Notes under the pieces: model-generated
Seen by the model: only the letters and a program-made list of their open reading frames with translations
What the model was told of the DNA's origin: nothing
The model's database searches: none
Program-made: the position numbers and the translations under genes
Part shown: positions 1 through 7,887 of the stretch, one piece after another
Layout: each line of letters starts with the position of its first letter
Numbering within the stretch: the stretch's first letter is position 1
Source: Candidatus Nitrosopelagicus sp.
Lineage (GTDB): Archaea > Thermoproteota > Nitrososphaeria > Nitrososphaerales > Nitrosopumilaceae
Length of the DNA stretch: 40,037 nt
NCBI GenBank assembly: GCA_028345575.1
Contig: JAOMDR010000012.1
Coordinates: 1 to 40,037, forward strand
Reading direction: 5' to 3'

Positions 1-918
1 ACAGTTAAAACTAGTTTCTGGTTCATCCCAGTCTAATGTTTTATCTTTTGAAATCATTCCTAATGGATCGTATTTGTCAAAGCGTGTTTCACCAGCAATT
101 GCACTTAACAAAACAACATTTGTATTGCCTGAAGTTGACATATCCACTTGAGAATTTTCTTCATCAAAAATACCTCCTAGTATGTTTGAAATTGAGTTGA
201 TTACTCCTACTGGAATCTTATCTGCACCATAAACATACAACATTGAACGTTTGATGCTATTTGGTGGTGCATCTTCATATAACATTTTGATTGAATCTTT
301 TACTGAATCTTCAATATTTTCTGTACTACGTGATGTTGACATGATATTTGTATCGTCTGTTAATGATGATGATTTGATTGATGTTGCAAGACATTTGATT
401 GCATTATTTGTTACATCATAACATCTTTCTGTAGTAAAGTCTGGATTACTGTCCAATATTGCATCATTATCGATAATTATTGTTGAATCTGAATTCATTT
501 TCAATCTTTTCAATGATATTCCAGATTGGAAAATTCTATTTTTCTCAAATTTGAATGGCATTATTGCAAATGATAGAACATTTTTGTTTTGTTCTTTACA
601 AATTGATGATACTACTGGGGCTAATGCCGCTCCTGATTTTCCTGCAAGATTTGCCATGATAATGACTGTCTCATATGTGCTCATATGCTCGGCAATTTTT
701 TCACTTTGTTCCATAGCACAACCTCTAATCAATTGAACTGATGGATTGATGATTGATTTTGTGGAAATATGGATTGAATTATGTTCTGAAACGTCTTTTT
801 CATCTTGACTAATTTTTAATGAATCTGCGCCTAAAATTTCTCTCATTTCTGAGGCTAATTTTATGCCTGCTCCTCCTAGTCCTATTACTAGTACTGGCTC
901 TTTAACTTCAAAAGTCAT
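1..918 (-). CDS. FtsZ/tubulin-superfamily protein, divergent (3' end beyond window)
   Basis: 306 codons stay open from an ATG to the left edge, so the C-terminus is missing. The start of the protein has a Rossmann-like beta strand and glycine loop (VLVIGLGGAGIK, residues 9-20), like the first nucleotide loop of FtsZ. Residues 114-125 (VLSFAIMPFKFE) match the FtsZ strand that normally reads like AVVTKPFxFEG. The tubulin signature GGGTGTG, which contacts GTP phosphates, is replaced by LAGKSGAA (residues 91-98). This is therefore an FtsZ-family protein with altered nucleotide-binding chemistry. Thaumarchaea divide with Cdv proteins, so a cytoskeletal or regulatory role is more likely than the division ring; that is inference. 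It is the last gene of a minus-strand run, 77 bases after the methylthiotransferase. Confidence 0.75.
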   Translation of the reverse strand, partial: MTFEVKEPVLVIGLGGAGIKLASEMREILGADSLKISQDEKDVSEHNSIHISTKSIINPSVQLIRGCAMEQSEKIAEHMSTYETVIIMANLAGKSGAALAPVVSSICKEQNKNVLSFAIMPFKFEKNRIFQSGISLKRLKMNSDSTIIIDNDAILDSNPDFTTERCYDVTNNAIKCLATSIKSSSLTDDTNIMSTSRSTENIEDSVKDSIKMLYEDAPPNSIKRSMLYVYGADKIPVGVINSISNILGGIFDEENSQVDMSTSGNTNVVLLSAIAGETRFDKYDPLGMISKDKTLDWDEPETSFNC

Positions 919-995
919 GTACAGTATCGCAATTTCTGATAAAAAACTCTTTACTTAGTTTTGATTATAATTCCGATCTAAAATTCTTGAGTCCT

Positions 996-2264
996 TTACC
1001 TGATTATCTTCCCAATCAGGCTGTGAACTGTGGCATCAGTAATTTCTACTGTTCTGATGTCACCGATTTTAGGCTCTTCATTTACAAATATTGGTTTGTA
1101 TGCAAAGTTCCTGCCTCTTTTTTGGTCCTTAAATTCTTCATCAAAAACTACTTCTCCTTTCCATCCAATCCATTTTTCATTATTTTCTTTCGAAATTTTA
1201 CAGATTAATTCATAAGCCAACTTACTTCTTCTTTTCATTTCTTGCATGTCAATCTGTTTCATTTCAGCTGCATCTGTTCCTGGTCTTGGACTGTATCTTG
1301 ATAAATTTCCAATATCGGGTCTTGTATCTTCTAACAACTGCATTGTCATCTGAAAATCTTCCTCAGTTTCAGTTGGAAATCCAACTATGATGTCTGTTGA
1401 AATTGTAAATTCGCTAAATTTTTCTCTGAACTGTTGTGAAACATCTCTGAAAGTTTTAGCAGTATGTCCTCTTTTCATATCATTTAGAACTTTATCACTT
1501 CCGCTCTGAACTGGGACATGTAAAAATTTGAAAACTTTGCTACTCTCAAATGACTTTAGTAACCCTTCACGGATTCTTGGCATGTACATTGGATTCATCA
1601 TTCCTACTCTCATAAAGAATTTTTCTGGAATCTCTGAGACTGTATTTACTAATTCTGGTAAATCTGAATTAATATCAAAACCATAACATCCGTTATCTGT
1701 TGATGTAAGCCACACCTCACAACATCCCTCTGATAATTCTGTCTTAACTTGTCTTACGATATCTCCTACTCTATAACTTTGTAAATCTCCTTTTGATATC
1801 TTTGTTTGACAAAATGTACATTCACTCATACATCCACTTGCAATTTCAACAATTCCTACTGCTGGATTTAGACGAATTTTTGGTAATCCTACCTTTGAAA
1901 TATCTGAATCCTCTAAAGCGATAGTTTTCTTTCCATCAAGTGTTGATTGAATTACTTGTAGTGTTTTGCCAATTGAATTTGGGCCTAGTAAACTTGCATT
2001 TTCTGCAAATTTCTCTACTTTGGTTTTTTCTGCTTTTGGTAAACATCCTGCAACAACAAGTGGTTTTGAATTAGAATCCATAATTTTACGAATCATCTTA
2101 TCTGCTGTGGCGTCTTTTACTGAACAAGTAACAATAACATTGAGATCTGAATCCTTTGAATTTTCTGCTAATGTATGCCCTCCATTAACAATTAAACCTG
2201 AAATCATTTCAGAGTCTGAGTAACTAGCAGAGCAGCCATAAGCCTCCACCCAAATTTTTGCCAT
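996..2264 (-). CDS. tRNA N6-threonylcarbamoyladenosine 2-methylthiotransferase (MiaB/CDKAL1-type radical SAM)
   Basis: This enzyme adds a methylthio group to t6A at tRNA position 37, using two [4Fe-4S] clusters and S-adenosylmethionine. The 422-residue protein has the three-part family layout. An N-terminal MTTase domain carries the three auxiliary-cluster cysteines C11 (YGCS), C47 (VTCS) and C74 (AGCLPK). The radical SAM CxxxCxxC follows at C145, C149 and C152 (GCMSECTFC). A C-terminal TRAM-like RNA-binding segment covers roughly residues 360-422. Length and layout fit the archaeal/eukaryotic CDKAL1 branch rather than bacterial MiaB. It starts one base after the fumarase-family gene ends, so the two are probably co-transcribed. 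Confidence 0.9.
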   Translation of the reverse strand: MAKIWVEAYGCSASYSDSEMISGLIVNGGHTLAENSKDSDLNVIVTCSVKDATADKMIRKIMDSNSKPLVVAGCLPKAEKTKVEKFAENASLLGPNSIGKTLQVIQSTLDGKKTIALEDSDISKVGLPKIRLNPAVGIVEIASGCMSECTFCQTKISKGDLQSYRVGDIVRQVKTELSEGCCEVWLTSTDNGCYGFDINSDLPELVNTVSEIPEKFFMRVGMMNPMYMPRIREGLLKSFESSKVFKFLHVPVQSGSDKVLNDMKRGHTAKTFRDVSQQFREKFSEFTISTDIIVGFPTETEEDFQMTMQLLEDTRPDIGNLSRYSPRPGTDAAEMKQIDMQEMKRRSKLAYELICKISKENNEKWIGWKGEVVFDEEFKDQKRGRNFAYKPIFVNEEPKIGDIRTVEITDATVHSLIGKIIR

Positions 2265-2265
2265 C

Positions 2266-3630
2266 TTAATTTAACAACGAACTGACTTCTTTATTTGTCA
2301 TCAACTTTTTTGAGACCACTAATTCTCTAATTGTTTTACCTGTCTTGAGTGATTCTTTGAACAAGTCTGCAGACTTTAGATATCCAATTTTTGGTGTAAG
2401 TAGTGTAACGATTACTGGACTATTTTCAATATTTTCTCTAAGTTTACTTTCATTAGCGGTCAAACCATCAATTAGATTTGCTGAAAATATTGGCAAGAAG
2501 TTTGTTAGCATATCTGTAGAATCTAAGACCGCTTTTAACATTCCTGGTAACATTACATTAAGTTCAAATTGTCCTGCTTGTGCTGCAAATGAGACTGTAG
2601 TATCATTTCCTATAACACTGAAACAAATCATATTCATACATTCAGCTAAAGATGGATTTACCTTTCCAGGCATAATTGATGAACCTGCATGAACTGCTGG
2701 TATTCCTAGTTCTGCTAATCCTGCAATTGGTCCAGATGCCATCAATCTAACATCATTAGAAACTTTGCCTAATTCTATTGCAAAATTTTTCAATGCAGAT
2801 GATGCATTTGCAACTGGGAATTTACTTTGTAATGCATACTGCATATCTTTTTGTGGCTTGAGTGATAATTTTGATATTTTACTTAATTCTAAAATTACTG
2901 CTTTTCTATATCCTTTAGGTGTATTTGCACCACTACCTACTGCTGTACCACCTAATGCAACTTGTTCTAATTCTTTTTGAGATAAAATGATTTGATTCCT
3001 TGCATTAGTTAGTGATGTTGCATAAGCTGCAAACTCACTTCCAAGTGTAACTGGTAGTGCATCCATTAAATGAGTACGTCCAAGTTTTTTATATTTAGAA
3101 AATTGTTTTGCTTTTTTATTAATTGATTTTATGAGTTTATCAATTGCAGGAATCATTTCTTTGAATGAAAATAGTATTGCCATGTGCATTGCAGTAGGAT
3201 ATGTATCGTTACTTGATTGAGACATGTTTACATGATCATTTGGATGAAGAAACTCATACTGTCCTTGCTTTTTACCTAAACCTCTCAATGCGACATTTGT
3301 AATTACTTCATTAGAATTCATATTGAATGCAGTCCCTGCACCTGAGTTTATCATATCCACAACAAATTGATCAATATATTTTCCTGAAAGAATTTTATCA
3401 CAAGCCTTGACTATTACAGTTCCTTGTTTTTTGTTAATTGCTTTTGTCTTCATATTTGCAACTGCAGCTGAGCGTTTTATCATTACAAATGACTTAATCA
3501 AATTTCGATGAGATGGATTACCTGTTACATTGTACTGCTTGATCGCCCTTCCAGTAAATGGTCCATAATATGCGTCAGCAGGTATTTTTACTGGACCTAG
3601 AGAATCTTTATCTGATCGATACTTCAACAT
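2266..3630 (-). CDS. class II fumarate hydratase / aspartate ammonia-lyase family enzyme
   Basis: The protein belongs to the tetrameric fumarase C/aspartase superfamily, which adds water or ammonia across fumarate. The family signature GSSIMPGKVNP is intact, with the catalytic-loop serine, as are HPNDHVNMSQSSNDTYPT and GRTHLMDALPVTLG. Features are mixed. GSSIMPGKVNP and GRTH look fumarase-like, while GNDTTVSFAAQAGQ, GLTAN and KTIRELV resemble aspartase. A fumarase role in central carbon metabolism is the simplest reading. I chose the ATG giving 454 residues. The open frame extends 23 codons further upstream, but that extension (MLYYQVSHSG...) is unlike the family, whose N-terminus begins close to this methionine (YRSDKDSLGPVKIPADAYYG). 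It lies directly upstream of the methylthiotransferase gene. Confidence 0.85.
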   Translation of the reverse strand: MLKYRSDKDSLGPVKIPADAYYGPFTGRAIKQYNVTGNPSHRNLIKSFVMIKRSAAVANMKTKAINKKQGTVIVKACDKILSGKYIDQFVVDMINSGAGTAFNMNSNEVITNVALRGLGKKQGQYEFLHPNDHVNMSQSSNDTYPTAMHMAILFSFKEMIPAIDKLIKSINKKAKQFSKYKKLGRTHLMDALPVTLGSEFAAYATSLTNARNQIILSQKELEQVALGGTAVGSGANTPKGYRKAVILELSKISKLSLKPQKDMQYALQSKFPVANASSALKNFAIELGKVSNDVRLMASGPIAGLAELGIPAVHAGSSIMPGKVNPSLAECMNMICFSVIGNDTTVSFAAQAGQFELNVMLPGMLKAVLDSTDMLTNFLPIFSANLIDGLTANESKLRENIENSPVIVTLLTPKIGYLKSADLFKESLKTGKTIRELVVSKKLMTNKEVSSLLN

Positions 3631-3761
3631 ACTCTCTAAAACATCCAAGAATAAAAACTGAATTTTTAATCCACTATGACTAACTTGATAATATAACATC
3701 CATCTTGTTCTAGATTCTAAGATCCCAAAATGAGTAGTAGAGACATCAAAAAACTGTAGGT

Positions 3762-3772
3762 TTTATATAATC
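3762..3772 (+). promoter_or_regulatory. TATA box of nirK
   Basis: TTTATATAATC is an excellent archaeal TATA box. It lies 21-31 bases before the nirK ATG, so transcription should begin at or within a few bases of the start codon (leaderless or nearly so). It is the clearest core promoter in the window and fits a highly expressed gene. Confidence 0.75.
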
Positions 3773-3792
3773 TAGTTCAAGCATCGAAGAAC

Positions 3793-5214
3793 ATGAATAG
3801 ACGTATTAGTACTATTATGACCGTAGCTGCAATCGCAGTTATGGGAGGCGCACTATTCGGAAGTTCTATCACTGCCCCACTAAACGGCGGTTCTACAATG
3901 GAAGTAGAGACATCTCCACTTGCAAAAGTAGCTGCCATGGGCGGATTAGAGCTTGTAATGCCTGAAGCATATGCAGCAGGCCCATGTTCTGACCTATTAG
4001 ACTCAGGTCGACCTGTAGTAAACTTTGACCTTACTGGTGTAAGTGTTGATCTTCCAACAATGACCGGAAGTACCTACAGTGCAATGACTTTTAGTGAACA
4101 AGTCCCAGGACCAACACTAAGAGTTACACAAGGTGACGTTGTCCACATGACATTGACAATTCCAGGTGATGAGGTAACTCAACACGGAAACGACATGCAT
4201 GCATCACAAATGTCATCAAAACCTTACATGGGTGCAGTAAACATCGGTGAAACTGGTGAATACTGCTTTATTGCTGAAGTTCCAGGTGTTTTCAAATATC
4301 ACTGCTCTGGTGTTAACATTGCAGCAATGGACCAACACGTACTATCTGGTATGTATGGTATCACCATTGTTGACCCACTCGATGGTTACAAAAGACTAAT
4401 GGTGGAAAAAACAGCACTACAAGGCGGTGAAGTTGTAAAGGACAAAAAATTCTATGATGCTGATGCACTAGAGTTCCAATTGCAATACAACCAGTTGTAC
4501 TTAACTGACGCTGGTACTTACGACATGGGAAAGATGATGAGTCACTCAACATCACAAACTGTCGTTAACGGACAAGCATTTGGTTATGTTCCAAACGGAA
4601 TTCATAACTTACTCATGTTCGGTGATGCAAACAAGAACATCTTCTTAGCACAACCATGGAATTCTATGGACTTAAAACAATATCAATCACAACTACTCTT
4701 TGTACCAACAGATGAGCACGTTCGTATTTTCATTGAAAATCAAGGTAACGAGCCAGTCTATTGGCACATAGTCGGTGAAATCCTCGACAGAGTAACACAA
4801 GCAAACAGAGTTCAAGCACAAGGTACTGAAACATGGCTACTCGGTGGCTCACAAAATATGATTGTAGATGTCGTATTTGATGAACCAGGCGTTTACGCAG
4901 CAGTAAACCATGATTATGCAGCTATCTATAGTGGTGCAGCAACTATCTTCGTTGCAGGTCTACCATTAGACCCAGTAAATGAAGCAGCAACTTCTCTTGG
5001 TGTAGTCCAAGGTGCAGTTGATGCAGGTTCATACGCAGGTGTCTTAGGTAATCCACACGATGCAGTTCCACCAGCAGGATTGAATACAATTTCACATCCG
5101 GCATTGAACGTACATTGTTTATGTACTGATGATGTTGCAAACGCAGCTATTGAAAACGGCGCTTTACCACTATGGGAAGTAATCCCTGCAGTAATTGCTG
5201 CAGCACAAGGATAA
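3793..5214 (+). CDS. nirK: copper-containing nitrite reductase NirK (secreted multicopper oxidase)
   Basis: A two-cupredoxin copper nitrite reductase that converts nitrite to NO; in ammonia-oxidising archaea it is linked to NO metabolism and may also act on hydroxylamine. A signal sequence occupies about residues 1-27. All ligands of canonical NirK can be placed by spacing: type 1 copper by H131, C171, H182 and M187; type 2 copper by H136, H170 and H373; catalytic Asp D134 in HGNDMH; and a His (H325, YWHIVG) near the expected second catalytic position. The protein has 473 residues. It is longer than bacterial NirK because of a tail after about residue 390 that carries H435, H441, C442 and C444. 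Codons are richer in C-ending choices than in neighbouring genes, a mark of high expression. It has its own strong TATA box and no operon partner. Confidence 0.9.
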   Translation: MNRRISTIMTVAAIAVMGGALFGSSITAPLNGGSTMEVETSPLAKVAAMGGLELVMPEAYAAGPCSDLLDSGRPVVNFDLTGVSVDLPTMTGSTYSAMTFSEQVPGPTLRVTQGDVVHMTLTIPGDEVTQHGNDMHASQMSSKPYMGAVNIGETGEYCFIAEVPGVFKYHCSGVNIAAMDQHVLSGMYGITIVDPLDGYKRLMVEKTALQGGEVVKDKKFYDADALEFQLQYNQLYLTDAGTYDMGKMMSHSTSQTVVNGQAFGYVPNGIHNLLMFGDANKNIFLAQPWNSMDLKQYQSQLLFVPTDEHVRIFIENQGNEPVYWHIVGEILDRVTQANRVQAQGTETWLLGGSQNMIVDVVFDEPGVYAAVNHDYAAIYSGAATIFVAGLPLDPVNEAATSLGVVQGAVDAGSYAGVLGNPHDAVPPAGLNTISHPALNVHCLCTDDVANAAIENGALPLWEVIPAVIAAAQG

Positions 5215-5250
5215 ACTTAAACCCATTTCCTTCTTTTCCTTTTATTTCTG
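5215..5250 (+). terminator. T-rich terminator of nirK
   Basis: A pyrimidine-rich tract with repeated T runs (ttccttcttttccttttatttc) starts a few bases after the nirK stop codon. Archaeal termination relies on such T-rich stretches without a strong hairpin. It is a plausible termination zone before the oppositely oriented small ORF. Confidence 0.45.
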
Positions 5251-5298
5251 AACTAGTGACTTCTAGCTCCATAATTTATGTTCAAAAATATTATTGAT

Positions 5299-5394
5299 TT
5301 ATCTGAACATAATCCAAATTCTGGTACCTACAAAAATTCCTACCGCTGCTATAATACACACAATTGGAATAATTTGAACTATATCAAATTGCAT
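5299..5394 (-). CDS. tiny single-span membrane protein (31 aa)
   Basis: This short ORF starts with ATG and encodes 31 residues (MQFDIVQIIPIVCIIAAVGI, then FVGTRIWIMFR). It is almost one transmembrane helix (about residues 6-24), followed by Arg-containing residues that would stay cytoplasmic. It sits alone between nirK and serA on the opposite strand. No family is recognised. Other membrane ORFs of similar size occur at 16.0-16.3 kb and 24.5 kb, so the class looks real, but an ORF this short can arise by chance. Confidence 0.35.
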   Translation of the reverse strand: MQFDIVQIIPIVCIIAAVGIFVGTRIWIMFR

Positions 5395-5445
5395 ACTTCT
5401 CTATGGTGACTAGATAATTTTAGTAATTCTCCACTTTCAAAATCA

Positions 5446-5455
5446 TTATATTAAA
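5446..5455 (+). promoter_or_regulatory. TATA box of serA
   Basis: TTATATTAAA ends 18 bases before the first possible ATG of serA and 24 bases before the second (third codon). The spacing suits a leaderless transcript beginning near the second ATG. Confidence 0.5.
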
Positions 5456-5473
5456 TGAATTCAGGCTTGTTGC

Positions 5474-6406
5474 ATGAGTATGAGTCAATCTGTCTTAATT
5501 TGTGATCAAGTGAATTCTGTATTAAATGAAATTTTAGAAAAAAATGGTCTACAAATTACATATGAACCGGAAATTACTCCAGAGCAAATTCTAGAAAAAA
5601 TTGAAAACTTTGAAGTTGTCATAGTTAGAAGTAGAACAAAAATTACTAAAGATATGATTGACAAAGCAACCAAATGTCAGATTATAGCAAGAGTTGGTGT
5701 TGGTTTAGATAATATAGATCAAGTAGCAGCTAAAGAAAAAAATATTCGTGTCATTAATGCAGTTGAAGGTGCAATGAATGCAGTTGCAGAATTAGTTATT
5801 GGTTTAATGTTATCCTTAGCAAGAGAAATCCCACGAGCTGATAGAGAAGTAAGAAATGGAAATTGGATTAAAAAAGAATTGATGGGTACAGAATTACGTG
5901 GAAAATATTTAGGAATTGTTGGATTAGGAAATATTGGAAAAAGACTTGGTCGTCTTGCTAGAGCATTAAACATGAACATTATTGGGTATGATGTTGTCCC
6001 AATAGATGAAGAATTTTCAAAAGAGGTTGGACTGATGAAAGCAGATCTTGGAACTTTACTTGCAAGCTCTGATTATGTATCATTACATGTTCCATTATTG
6101 GACAGCACTAAACATTTGATTAATGCTGAAAAAATGAGTACAATGAAAAATACTTCTCGTATAATCAATACCTCTCGGGGTGGTGTAATAGACGAGGAAG
6201 CACTATATGAATTTCTAAAGGATGGAAAACTGGGTGGTGCAGCATTAGATGTATTTGAGGTTGAACCAGCCACTTCAAACAATCTAGCAACCCTACCAAA
6301 CTTCATTTCTACGCCTCACATGGGCGCTCAGACAAAAGAAGCTCAGTCTTTAGCTGCAAATGTTATAGCAGAAAAGATAATACAAATCCTTAGAGGCGTT
6401 ACTTAG
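5474..6406 (+). CDS. serA: D-3-phosphoglycerate dehydrogenase (short form)
   Basis: Catalyses NAD-dependent oxidation of 3-phosphoglycerate, the first step of serine synthesis. It is a D-2-hydroxyacid dehydrogenase: the NAD-binding loop GLGNIG is at residues 150-155, followed by the acidic residue of GYD. The catalytic set is R235 (NTSRG), E264 (FEVEP) and H282 (TPHMG). At 310 residues it lacks the C-terminal ACT regulatory domain, so serine feedback through that domain is not expected. Start choice is open between codon 1 and codon 3 (base 5480). The TATA spacing favours the second. The next gene begins two bases after the stop. Close paralogues acting on other 2-hydroxyacids cannot be fully excluded. 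Confidence 0.85.
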   Translation: MSMSQSVLICDQVNSVLNEILEKNGLQITYEPEITPEQILEKIENFEVVIVRSRTKITKDMIDKATKCQIIARVGVGLDNIDQVAAKEKNIRVINAVEGAMNAVAELVIGLMLSLAREIPRADREVRNGNWIKKELMGTELRGKYLGIVGLGNIGKRLGRLARALNMNIIGYDVVPIDEEFSKEVGLMKADLGTLLASSDYVSLHVPLLDSTKHLINAEKMSTMKNTSRIINTSRGGVIDEEALYEFLKDGKLGGAALDVFEVEPATSNNLATLPNFISTPHMGAQTKEAQSLAANVIAEKIIQILRGVT

Positions 6407-6408
6407 GA

Positions 6409-7176
6409 TTGAAATTAAAGACTGTATACATAACCGCACTTATTTTCTCATTCATGATTCCATCAGCATTTGCTGATACTGTTTCAACTGAAATTGATAG
6501 CACCAATTATGATATTGTCTATTCTGGAAATAATGTAGTCTTAAAATCAGCTTCTGCTGATCTTGATTTTATATCATTAATTTTTGAAACAGAAGTTTCT
6601 GGTTCTGATGGTGATGTATCTATAACATTCCAAAGAGACTTTTTTGATGCAAAACTTGGATATTCTGACGATGATTTCTTTATTTTGTCTGACGGGGATG
6701 AAATCGAATTTACAGAAGTAAAAACCAATGAATCTAGAACTTTATCATTTTCACTTTCTGCAGGAACTGAAGAAATAGAAATTATTGGAACAATTCTTGC
6801 AAACAATTCATTTTTGATAGAACAAGAACAACAAGCCCAAGATTCAGCAGCACAAGCACAAGCTGATGCAGAAGCAGCAGCACAAGCACAAGCTGATGCA
6901 GAAGCAGCAGCACAAGCACAAGCTGATGCAGAAGCAGCAGCAAAAAATGCTGAAGAGGAAAAACTTGATAAATTAATGAATGCATGTGGCGATGGAACTG
7001 TTTACGAAAACGGTGAATGTGTTTTATCTGCTATGGAAAAAAATGCATCTGATATGAGAACTGGTCCTCTTATCTACTCTATAGTAATTGGAATGTCAAT
7101 AGGAATTGTGATTATGATGATTTTGTGGGGAATTGGAAAGAAAAGTCACAAAGTTTTATCTGATGATGATTCCTGA
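6409..7176 (+). CDS. exported, membrane-anchored beta-sandwich protein with Ala-rich repeat stalk
   Basis: Function unknown. From a TTG start the protein has a signal peptide (residues 1-22, cleavage expected after SAFA). A beta-rich domain follows (about 28-130), then an Ala/Gln/Asp/Glu stalk of perfect ten-residue repeats (about 145-180, AQADAEAAAQ units). A short disulphide-candidate segment comes next (C193 and C204, CGDGTVYENGEC), then a transmembrane helix (about 221-243) and a short charged tail. The N-terminus should face outside. Its beta domain resembles those of the exported protein encoded at 8352-9131. The TTG start is chosen because the next in-frame ATG would remove the signal peptide. 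Spacing of two bases suggests co-transcription with serA. Its tail overlaps the convergent gene by 31 bases. Confidence 0.7.
   Translation: MKLKTVYITALIFSFMIPSAFADTVSTEIDSTNYDIVYSGNNVVLKSASADLDFISLIFETEVSGSDGDVSITFQRDFFDAKLGYSDDDFFILSDGDEIEFTEVKTNESRTLSFSLSAGTEEIEIIGTILANNSFLIEQEQQAQDSAAQAQADAEAAAQAQADAEAAAQAQADAEAAAKNAEEEKLDKLMNACGDGTVYENGECVLSAMEKNASDMRTGPLIYSIVIGMSIGIVIMMILWGIGKKSHKVLSDDDS
6841..6941 (+). repeat. 30-bp in-frame tandem repeat (about 3.4 copies)
   Basis: Three successive 30-base units begin at 6841, 6871 and 6901, and a partial fourth begins at 6931. Units two and three are identical and unit one differs only near its 5' end. Each encodes ten residues of the Ala-rich stalk. 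Near-identity at the DNA level points to recent expansion or homogenisation by slippage or recombination. Confidence 0.9.
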
Positions 7177-7811
7177 TCAAATGATTTTTGATCAATTGGA
7201 ATTTTAATCACTTTTTCATTAATTAAAAATTGTAATGCGTCTCCGTAAACTGTATCTGGAATTTGATTACTTACCCACCATCCAGTTGTAATTTTAAACC
7301 AATCTGGTATTTGTAATTCTTTACTTGGGTTGGAATTGAAAAAAATATTCTCATCAATTAAAAATTTAATAGCTTTTGCAAACTCATCATCTTTTGCTTG
7401 TCCACTTACCCAAATTTTTGATACATCTTTTATCCAATATGGAATACCGATTGTTCCATCATCAATTATTGTAAACGATGTAGTTGATGTGGCACCTGAA
7501 TATTGTAATTCTAATTCATACTTGCCCTCACTCCATATCACACTATCAAATGCAAATGGGGCAATCACTCTTGATTCCTCTTGTGATATTGGTATTGATA
7601 ATAATTGGCTTTTATTTCCAATTGTATTTGTAATAAAAATAACTGCATCTTCTCCTGTAATTTCAGAAACTATTATTTTGTAATCCAATTTCTCACCGTA
7701 ATTATAGTTGGAAGATGAAATTACTATCTCAATATCTTGTATGCTTTGAGCGTATGCACTACCTGAAAAAATAATGCCAACTCCAAGAATTAATAGTAAA
7801 TACTGTCTCAT
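7146..7811 (-). CDS. exported protein with two WW-containing helical modules
   Basis: Function unknown. The chosen ATG gives 221 residues and opens with a signal peptide (MRQYLLLILG...GSAYAQS, about 20 residues). The open frame extends 17 codons further upstream, but that would put charged residues before the signal and lose the TATA spacing. A beta-rich, Ig-like region occupies the first half. The second half has two copies of a module of the form IPxW(I/F)K...W(W/V)xxxxxxDxxxxxAxxFLIxExxI, a motif frequent in exported thaumarchaeal proteins. It converges on the preceding gene with a 31-base overlap. A TATA element (TTATATT) sits 21-31 bases before the ATG. Confidence 0.65.
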   Translation of the reverse strand: MRQYLLLILGVGIIFSGSAYAQSIQDIEIVISSSNYNYGEKLDYKIIVSEITGEDAVIFITNTIGNKSQLLSIPISQEESRVIAPFAFDSVIWSEGKYELELQYSGATSTTSFTIIDDGTIGIPYWIKDVSKIWVSGQAKDDEFAKAIKFLIDENIFFNSNPSKELQIPDWFKITTGWWVSNQIPDTVYGDALQFLINEKVIKIPIDQKSFDQESSSDKTL

Positions 7812-7831
7812 ACTGTTAGATATCTCATACA

Positions 7832-7842
7832 CAATATAATGA
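7832..7842 (-). promoter_or_regulatory. TATA box of the WW-module exported protein
   Basis: On the minus strand TCATTATATTG lies 21-31 bases before the chosen ATG, supporting that start and a leaderless transcript. The same A/T element could serve the divergent L15e gene, which would then have a leader of roughly 20 bases. Confidence 0.45.
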
Positions 7843-7871
7843 ATTTTGCATTTTTTTCTCATAGGATTATT

Positions 7872-7879
7872 AAGGGGAT
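7872..7879 (+). promoter_or_regulatory. Shine-Dalgarno-like site of L15e
   Basis: AAGGGGAT lies about ten bases before the chosen L15e ATG. It decides between two nearby in-frame ATGs and stands out because most genes in the window look leaderless. Confidence 0.4.
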
Positions 7880-7887
7880 TTTTTTCT

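Noticed and set aside
3631-3699. N-terminal 23-residue extension of the fumarase-family protein
   Set aside because: The extension is unlike the family and the downstream ATG lies where fumarases normally begin.
5278-5310. Inverted repeat ATGTTCA ... TGAACAT after nirK
   Set aside because: Seven-base arms with a 19-base loop in A/T-rich sequence, partly within the 31-aa ORF; too weak to call.
6782-6985. Leu/His/Val-rich frame opposite the Ala-rich repeat
   Set aside because: It is the reverse-strand reading of the 30-bp repeat and has no independent support.
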